43,528 nucleotides of DNA from Kamptonema sp. UHCC 0994 (GTDB taxonomy: Bacteria > Cyanobacteriota > Cyanobacteriia > Cyanobacteriales > Microcoleaceae): assembly GCF_029167235.1 (NCBI RefSeq), contig NZ_JARFTR010000222.1:1-43528 (forward strand), given 5' to 3'. The notes under the pieces were generated by a model that saw only the letters and a program-made list of their open reading frames with translations, ran no database searches and was not told where the DNA came from. The position numbers and the translations under genes are program-made. Below, one piece after another: positions 38,651 to 43,528 of this stretch (positions are counted from its first letter, which is position 1; each line of letters starts with the position of its first letter).

Positions 38651-38744
38651 TCAGGACTTACGCAAGAACAACGTATTTCCGTCATTACGAGCCAAGCGAA
38701 GTAATCGCAACCCTTTATTTTTAGCTGATACTGCGTGAGTCTTA
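38651..38744. mobile_element. MITE-like element with AGGACTTACGCA end
   Basis: AGGACTTACGCA at 38653-38664 faces CTGCGTGAGTCTTA at 38731-38744, an imperfect inverted repeat. The interior has a GTCATTACGAGCCAAGCGAA segment resembling palindromic repeats widespread in bacteria. The end sequence matches that of the element at 6189-6431. There is no coding capacity. Confidence 0.45.
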
Positions 38745-38796
38745 CTACTAACCACTAACTACTAACTACTAACTACTAACCACTAACTACTAACCA
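38743..38796. repeat. Heptamer array (CTAACTA/CTAACCA)n
   Basis: Seven copies of CTAACTA or CTAACCA. The innermost CTA is the complement of the TAG stop codon of the thioredoxin-fold gene, so the array ends that gene. Confidence 0.9.
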
Positions 38797-39350
38797 TTAC
38801 GCCATTTAACGGAGCAGCCGATCGCTTCGGTAGAGGCAGGCGTTACAGGTTCACCATTCAGCAGTTGGGCGATCGCATCTCGTAAATATTGTACCTGCAC
38901 CCCTGCTGGATCGTTGGCATTGTCGTCAATCAAACCCTTGTAACGCAGTTTCCCATCTTGGTCTAACAAAAAAACCTGCGGCGTTGTCTGAGCTCCGAAG
39001 CTTTGACCAACATCCTGAGTAACGTCTCGGATGTAGGGAAAATTCAATTCATTGGTGGCCGCAAATGTTTTCATATTCTCGAAACTGTCGTCGGGATATT
39101 GAACTGCATCATTAGCATTAATCCCAATTAAAGTAACTGCTCGATCTTGAAAATCTATCTGGATTTGTTTAAGGCGATTTAAATACAAATGCACGTAAGG
39201 ACAGTGATTGCACATAAATATTACACCGATCACTCGAAACTTTTCCAGATATCGAGCTAAATGGTGAACTTCATCATCAACTCCCGGCAATTCAAAATCA
39301 GGAGCATAGCCGTCAATAGGAGTACCTGTTGTTTCCACTAATAAACTCAT
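38790..39350 (-). CDS. Thioredoxin-fold redoxin (peroxiredoxin/TlpA-like)
   Basis: A 186-aa protein of the AhpC/TSA-redoxin superfamily, starting at the ATG (MSLLVETTGTPIDGYAPDFE) with GAGGG about 5 nt upstream; the frame runs 10 codons further to a TTG with no support. It has APDFELPGVDDEVHHL, then a CxxC active-site-like pair in FMCNHCPYVHLYLNRLKQIQ, GINANDAVQYPDDSFENMKT, and the cis-Pro region GAQTTPQVFLLDQDGKLRY. The CNHC pair matches a group of cytosolic thioredoxin-like proteins common in cyanobacteria, of unproved substrate. The C-terminal Asn-Gly-stop abuts a heptamer array and may be modified by it. There is no signal peptide. Confidence 0.88.
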   Translation of the reverse strand: MSLLVETTGTPIDGYAPDFELPGVDDEVHHLARYLEKFRVIGVIFMCNHCPYVHLYLNRLKQIQIDFQDRAVTLIGINANDAVQYPDDSFENMKTFAATNELNFPYIRDVTQDVGQSFGAQTTPQVFLLDQDGKLRYKGLIDDNANDPAGVQVQYLRDAIAQLLNGEPVTPASTEAIGCSVKWRNG

Positions 39351-39485
39351 TTTCCCTCTTTCCTCTTTTCCTGTATTCAATATTAATCAGTTACCAACAG
39401 AGCCGAAAGCCGCAAAGACAAACTCATTTTAGAATATGAAGAAGAAGAATATAATTTCACCCTGCTTTTTCTTCTTCCCCCTTCC

Positions 39486-40400
39486 TTACCAGCCTTTAGC
39501 CAAAGCTTGATATCCGATTAGTTTATAAGTCAATTTGGCAGCAGTAAATTCTGATACTACGGAATCTACAACTGGTGCTAATTCCATAATATCGCAGCCG
39601 ATGACTTCATAAGATTCACAGAGGCGGCGCAAAAATCCGGTGAGAGAATACCAGTTTAGTCCTCCCGGTTCTGGCGTGCCTACTCCTGGTATTAAAGTGG
39701 GATCGATGCCATCTAGATCAATTGTTAGGAACACCCGCCGAGTTTTGATGCTAGAAAATGCGCGTTCCATCCAATCTGGATCTGTGGCTATTTCCCTTGC
39801 CCGAATTACGTTTAAATGTTTCTCCTTAATCAAATCTGCTTCCTCCTTACAAATGGCGCGAATGCCAATTTGCAGTGTCGGCAAACCCATATCAACTATG
39901 CGCCGCATAACGCAGGCATGATTGTAAATAGAGCCTTCGTACTCGTGGCGGAGATCGCCATGAGCGTCAATTTGAATTACAGTGAAAGGTTCATCAGGAT
40001 ATGATAGGCGATAGGCTTCCACTACACCCGAAGTGATGCTGTGTTCGCCTCCCAAAGCAATAACAAATTTGTTTTCGGAGATTAGCTGCTGTATGGTTTT
40101 TTGAGTTACTTGCAGCATTTCTAATGGTGATACTCGTTGCCCGTTGCGGGTATCTGCGATCGGGGAGTTAGTATATATACCTACATCATAGCAGATTTCT
40201 CTGTCTAGCTCCTCATCATAGCACTCAAGTTGGTGGGAGGCTTCCAGAAGTGCAGCCGGCCCATTTTCGCAGCCCCGTCGATAGGTAGTTGTGGCTTCGT
40301 AAGGGATGGGTAAAATCACGACGTGGGCTTTGTCGTAGTCTGGTACGATTTCAGAACCTAGAAATGGCACAACTGAAGTGGAAGCGATCGTGGTCGGCAT
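39486..40400 (-). CDS. speB: Agmatinase-family ureohydrolase
   Basis: A 304-aa binuclear metal enzyme of the arginase/agmatinase family, expected to hydrolyse agmatine to putrescine and urea. Metal ligands are in GGEHSITSG, QIDAHGDLR and TIDLDGIDP. GVGTPEPGGL and DIMELAPVVD complete the family pattern. Length fits agmatinase. Cyanobacterial relatives include enzymes acting on other guanidino compounds (one is a nickel-dependent guanidinase), so the exact substrate is an assumption. The start is ATG. The gene appears to be transcribed alone, with 135 bp to the thioredoxin-fold gene. Confidence 0.85.
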   Translation of the reverse strand: MPTTIASTSVVPFLGSEIVPDYDKAHVVILPIPYEATTTYRRGCENGPAALLEASHQLECYDEELDREICYDVGIYTNSPIADTRNGQRVSPLEMLQVTQKTIQQLISENKFVIALGGEHSITSGVVEAYRLSYPDEPFTVIQIDAHGDLRHEYEGSIYNHACVMRRIVDMGLPTLQIGIRAICKEEADLIKEKHLNVIRAREIATDPDWMERAFSSIKTRRVFLTIDLDGIDPTLIPGVGTPEPGGLNWYSLTGFLRRLCESYEVIGCDIMELAPVVDSVVSEFTAAKLTYKLIGYQALAKGW

Positions 40401-40779
40401 GGTGGAAATTCAGATAAATCAAGGTAGTAGCCATATCAAATCGTTACATACTATGGACTCATACAGCAAAGCCATGTATGGGGAAATGTCGATCCGACTG
40501 CTGCTAAGGAGTTAGTTTAGCTCCTTAGCAGCTTAGCAGTGCCGACCCTACAGGAATTTATTCTCACCGATTTGGCGACTGCGATCGCAGCGCCCACCCT
40601 ACAAAAATTTGTTCTAACTGCTATATCTAATCCGATAGATAGATGTTTAAATGTAATCTTGCTTTTTTACATTTGAATTTATTAAGTAAATTAAACCTTT
40701 ATTAAACTTTTATTGCAAATACTAATTATCTTCACCCAAAAATCGAAAATCGAGCTAAGAGATAAATAAAGCGATCGCA
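40401..40779. other. Gap between agmatinase and ABC genes with strong hairpin
   Basis: A 12-bp perfect stem, GCTGCTAAGGAG (40500-40511) with CTCCTTAGCAGC (40521-40532) and a 9-nt loop, has no T tract. Two similar CCCTACA...AATTT-TTCT segments (near 40547 and 40597) form a degenerate direct repeat. 40640-40740 is AT-rich and may hold the ABC promoter. No gene is recognised. Confidence 0.5.
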
Positions 40780-40869
40780 ATGGAAAGCTTAGAAAATTCT
40801 GCGATCGTAAAGTCTATTCCTCAAGACAGAAGACCTATTGTCAAAATAGGCATTACTTCTCAGTCTTAA
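40780..40869 (+). CDS. Possible 29-aa leader peptide
   Basis: A short open frame (starts MESLENSAIVKSIPQDRRPI, ends with TAA) ending 14 bp before the ABC binding-protein ATG. There is no clear Shine-Dalgarno sequence and no recognisable family. It could be chance, a leader peptide for the sugar transporter, or the end of a lost gene. Confidence 0.25.
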   Translation: MESLENSAIVKSIPQDRRPIVKIGITSQS

Positions 40870-40883
40870 TTCCCCAATCGAAA

Positions 40884-42269
40884 ATGGTAAATAGTAAACC
40901 TTTAGCTCAATTTCTCAGAAGCATAACGCCAAAACTCAAAATAAGAAAAATTTTCTTTGTACATTTATCCCTTGTGTGGCGAAGGACAGGACTTTACTTG
41001 CTGGCATTATTTACTAGCATCATCTTAGGCATCTTATTTTTCTTTATTCAACCTGCACTTACCCAGCAACCAATAGTTCTGACCATGCTCATGCAAGGTC
41101 AAGACCTCCTTAATTGGAGGCCTTTTGTCGAAGAATTTGAACAGAAAAATCCAGACATTCGGATTAACTTAGTAGAAGGGCCATTTGATAGTAACCTCAT
41201 AGAAAATCTTTACACCTCTGCCTTCCTGTTAGGAGACTCTCCCTACGATATTATCAATATGGATATTGTCTGGGTTCCCAAGTTTGCAGCAGCAGGTTGG
41301 ATAATGGATCTTAGTAATAAAATTTCCTCAGAACAACTATCAAAATTTATCCCAGGTAACGTCGAAGGCGGGCGCTACAAAGGTAAACTCTATCGTATTC
41401 CCCACGCTTCTGATGCGGGAATGCTTTACTACCGCAAAGATATTTTAGAGCAAGCTGGAGTCGAACCGCCCGAAACTTTTGAACAAATGGTAAATATCTC
41501 TCAAAACTTGCAAAAACAGGGAAAAGCCACTTGGGGTTATCTCTGGCAAGGCAAACAATATGAAGGAGTATCGGCCATGTTTGTAGAAGTATTAGAAGGT
41601 TTTGGCGGCTTCTGGGCAAACCCTCAAACCTTTGAAATTGGACTAGATAAACCAGAAGCAATCAAGGCAGTTGAATTTCTTAAAAGCACAATTACTAGCG
41701 GCATTTCACCTCCGGGAGTTACGACTTACGGGGAAGAAGAAACCCGCCTTTTGTTTCAATCTGGTAAAACAATTTTTTTAAGGAATTGGCCCTATGTCTG
41801 GAAACTTGCAAATGTCGAAGGCTCGAAGATTAAAGGTAAAATTGCGATTAAGCCAATGCTACACGCGGCTGGTAAAAAAGGCGGTTCCTGCTTAGGAGGA
41901 TGGGGTTGGGGAATTGCCAAAACTTCTCGGCATCCAGAGGAAGCTTGGCGAGCAATTCAATACCTAACCAGTGAGGAAACGCAGAGAAAGTTTATTTTAC
42001 AAACCGGGTTTGTTCCTAGTTATAAATCGCTTTTTACTGACAGACAAGTTGTTGCTCTGTATCCCCATTACCCACAATTACTAAAAGTAGTGGAACAGGC
42101 AGCTTTGCGTCCTCCTTTGGCTCAATATGCTCAAGCTTCGGATATTTTACAGCGTTATCTGAGTGCGGCTTTTACTGGAAGGATGACTTCAGAAAAAGCA
42201 ATGAAAGCAGCAGCAAGTGAAACCCGGAATTTGCTTGGAAGGTTTAAACCTTCTCAAGCTAATGGTTAA
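40884..42269 (+). CDS. Sugar ABC transporter substrate-binding protein (CUT1 family)
   Basis: A 461-aa extracytoplasmic family 1 binding protein (MalE/UgpB-like). The N-terminus is unusual: about 30 basic/hydrophobic residues, then a membrane segment (LYLLALFTSIILGILFFFIQ) near residues 37-57, without a lipobox Cys, so the protein is probably held by an uncleaved anchor or cut after ALTQ. The mature part has TMLMQGQDLLNWRPFVEEFE, PYDIINMDIVWVPKFAAAGW, YRIPHASDAGMLYYRKDILE and the C-lobe GGWGWGIAKTSRHPEEAWRA. Close kin in cyanobacteria take up glucosylglycerol, sucrose or trehalose; the substrate here is not fixed by sequence. The permease gene follows after three copies of a 117-bp unit. The stop codon comes from a short heptamer array. 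Confidence 0.9.
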   Translation: MVNSKPLAQFLRSITPKLKIRKIFFVHLSLVWRRTGLYLLALFTSIILGILFFFIQPALTQQPIVLTMLMQGQDLLNWRPFVEEFEQKNPDIRINLVEGPFDSNLIENLYTSAFLLGDSPYDIINMDIVWVPKFAAAGWIMDLSNKISSEQLSKFIPGNVEGGRYKGKLYRIPHASDAGMLYYRKDILEQAGVEPPETFEQMVNISQNLQKQGKATWGYLWQGKQYEGVSAMFVEVLEGFGGFWANPQTFEIGLDKPEAIKAVEFLKSTITSGISPPGVTTYGEEETRLLFQSGKTIFLRNWPYVWKLANVEGSKIKGKIAIKPMLHAAGKKGGSCLGGWGWGIAKTSRHPEEAWRAIQYLTSEETQRKFILQTGFVPSYKSLFTDRQVVALYPHYPQLLKVVEQAALRPPLAQYAQASDILQRYLSAAFTGRMTSEKAMKAAASETRNLLGRFKPSQANG

Positions 42270-42283
42270 TGGCTAATGGCTAC
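42258..42283. repeat. Short heptamer array (TAATGGT/TAATGGC)n at the binding-protein stop
   Basis: Three to four copies of TAATGGT/TAATGGC straddle the end of the gene; the TAA stop is part of it. It is the same unit as at 23748-23785, in another register. Confidence 0.75.
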
Positions 42284-42287
42284 TCAA

Positions 42288-42638
42288 TAGGTACGTAGTT
42301 GCGCTTCAGTGCTCTTTGAGGGCTAAAGCCCAACTACATATCTCAGTGAACAATTATCAATCCTTAAATAGATGACAATAGACACGATACAGCGACGGGA
42401 ACAATAGGTACGTAGTTGCGCTTCAGCGCTCTTTGAGGGCTAAAGCCCAACTACATACCTCATTGAACAATTATCAATCCTTAAATAGATGACAATAGAC
42501 ACGATACAGCGACGGGAACAATAGGTACGTAGTTGCGCTTCAGTGCTCTTTGAGGGCTAAAGCCCAACTACATACCTCAGTGAACAATTATCAATCCTTA
42601 AATAGATGACAATAGACACGATACGGCGACGGGAACAA
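42288..42638 (+). repeat. Triplicated 117-bp unit containing the permease start
   Basis: Three head-to-tail units, 42288-42404, 42405-42521 and 42522-42638, about 98% identical (two or three differences per pair). Each holds a hairpin (in unit 1, GTAGTTGCGCTTCAG at 42295-42309 pairing at 13 of 15 positions with 42323-42337) and, 34 nt further on, an ATG with the first 11 codons of the permease. In units 1 and 2 the codon after CAA is TAG; in unit 3 it is AAG and the gene continues. Confidence 0.95.
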
Positions 42639-43502
42639 AAGACGGGTTGGATATTAGTAACGCCAGCATTAATTTTGCTGATGATAGTATTTGCTTACCC
42701 TATTTTACGGGCTTTTTGGTTAAGTTTATTTGCCCAAAACCTCGGCACTGAATTGAAACTGGTTTTTTCTGGTTTTGATAATTATACAAGAATGGTTAGT
42801 GACGGCCGCTTTTGGCAGAGTTTATGGAATACAGCAGTATTTACAACTTCCTCCGTTTTGCTAGAATTAATTTTAGGAATGGGTATTGCTCTTGTCCTAA
42901 ATCAACCCTTTAAAGGTCGAGGTATAGTACGAACAATGTCTCTGTTACCTTGGGCTTTACCAACTGCTTTAATGGGAGTAGCTTGGGCGTGGATTTTCAA
43001 TGACCAATATGGCATAATCAATGACATTTTAATCCGTTTAGGAGTAATTAAAACAGGGATTAATTGGCTGGGAGATCCAACTCTGGCAATGATAGCAGTT
43101 GTGTTAGCAGATGTTTGGAAAACTACTCCCTTTATCGCTTTGCTTTTGCTAGCAGGTTTACAGTCTATTTCCCCAGATTTATATGAAGCTCATGCAATTG
43201 ATGGTGCGACTCGGTGGCAGAGTTTCCGCCAGATTACTTTACCGCTACTGATGCCGCAAATCGTGATAGCATTGTTGTTTAGGTTTGCCCAATCTTTCGG
43301 TATTTTTGACTTGATTCAAGTGATGACGGGAGGAGGGCCAGCAGGAGCAACCGAGACTATTTCTATCTATATTTATAGTACAGTAATGCGCTACCTAGAT
43401 TTTGGCTATGGAGCGGCGTTAGTGGTTTGTACTTTCTTGTTCCTAGTAGCAGCAGTTGCTATTGCTGCCTATTTATTATCGAGAGCGCGAGCAAATAGGT
43501 AA
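42606..43502 (+). CDS. Sugar ABC transporter permease (MalF/UgpA-like)
   Basis: A 298-aa inner-membrane permease of the CUT1 class with six hydrophobic segments, the first from about residue 14 (GWILVTPALILLMIVFAYPI). The EAA loop that contacts the ATPase is EAHAIDGATRWQSFRQITLP, with the conserved Gly, and it is followed by LMPQIVIALLFR. It pairs with the binding protein upstream. A MalG-like second permease and an ATPase are expected but not within the window. The ATG lies in the third copy of the 117-bp unit; earlier ATGs in units 1 and 2 are in the same frame (117 = 39 codons) but blocked by TAG. There is no Shine-Dalgarno sequence at any copy. An intrinsic terminator follows immediately. 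Confidence 0.92.
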   Translation: MTIDTIRRREQKTGWILVTPALILLMIVFAYPILRAFWLSLFAQNLGTELKLVFSGFDNYTRMVSDGRFWQSLWNTAVFTTSSVLLELILGMGIALVLNQPFKGRGIVRTMSLLPWALPTALMGVAWAWIFNDQYGIINDILIRLGVIKTGINWLGDPTLAMIAVVLADVWKTTPFIALLLLAGLQSISPDLYEAHAIDGATRWQSFRQITLPLLMPQIVIALLFRFAQSFGIFDLIQVMTGGGPAGATETISIYIYSTVMRYLDFGYGAALVVCTFLFLVAAVAIAAYLLSRARANR

Positions 43503-43504
43503 CG

Positions 43505-43526
43505 CCGCCCTCTGGGCGGTATTTTT
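43505..43526 (+). terminator. Rho-independent terminator after the permease gene
   Basis: CCGCCC-TCT-GGGCGG stem-loop followed by TATTTTT, starting 2 bp after the permease stop codon. It suggests that the transcript ends here, or is attenuated before any second permease gene lying beyond the window. Confidence 0.8.
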
Positions 43527-43528
43527 AC

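Overview
The window comes from a cyanobacterium, most likely a filamentous Oscillatoriales type (Oscillatoria/Microcoleus-like; genus is inference). The RNA polymerase beta-prime subunit is split into rpoC1 and rpoC2, HIP1 octamers (GCGATCGC) are frequent, there is a P-II gene behind a perfect GTAN8TAC NtcA-type site, and short heptanucleotide arrays of the cyanobacterial STRR kind fill many gene gaps.

Layout. 1-1.8 kb: a BrkB/YihY membrane protein and a small coiled-coil protein, divergent. 1.9-6.1 kb: a very large modular exoprotein (beta-helix, Calx-beta, CARDB, proline/threonine linker, RTX repeats). 6.1-9.9 kb: a MITE-like element, a pseudogene fragment, an Rpn-type nuclease gene and a TIGR03032/TPR/glycosyltransferase-like gene; the nuclease gene lies between two perfect 118-bp direct repeats. 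9.9-16.3 kb: rdgB, glnB (P-II), an MFS transporter, a CNNM/CorC-type membrane protein, a universal stress protein and hisD. 16.6-28 kb: rpsT, tatD-type nuclease, then the rpoB-rpoC1-rpoC2 cluster. 28-35 kb: a Deg/HtrA protease divergent from an InrS-like metal sensor, a small conserved protein, two pentapeptide-repeat proteins and a large GAF-rich sensor kinase. 35.3-40.4 kb, all on the minus strand: NADAR protein, geranylgeranyl reductase-family flavoprotein, frr and pyrH (overlapping), a thioredoxin-fold protein and an agmatinase-family enzyme. 40.8-43.5 kb: the binding protein and one permease of a CUT1-type sugar ABC importer.

Most genes are housekeeping and ordinary. The unusual content is in the DNA between and at the edges of genes: (i) a 117-bp unit present three times between the ABC binding-protein and permease genes, each copy carrying the permease start codon, the first two closed by a stop after 11 codons; (ii) the 118-bp repeat pair around the rpn gene; (iii) heptamer arrays that sit directly at stop codons and often supply the stop codon; (iv) one heptamer array carried in frame inside the sensor-kinase gene; (v) several MITE-like inverted-repeat elements.

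Several starts were moved from the longest open frame by ribosome-binding-site and family-length arguments, notably glnB (TTG), frr (GTG), rpoB, the CorC-type gene and the thioredoxin-fold gene. I found no tRNA, rRNA, CRISPR array, intact insertion sequence or prophage. I did not find a clear, self-contained undescribed multi-gene system.
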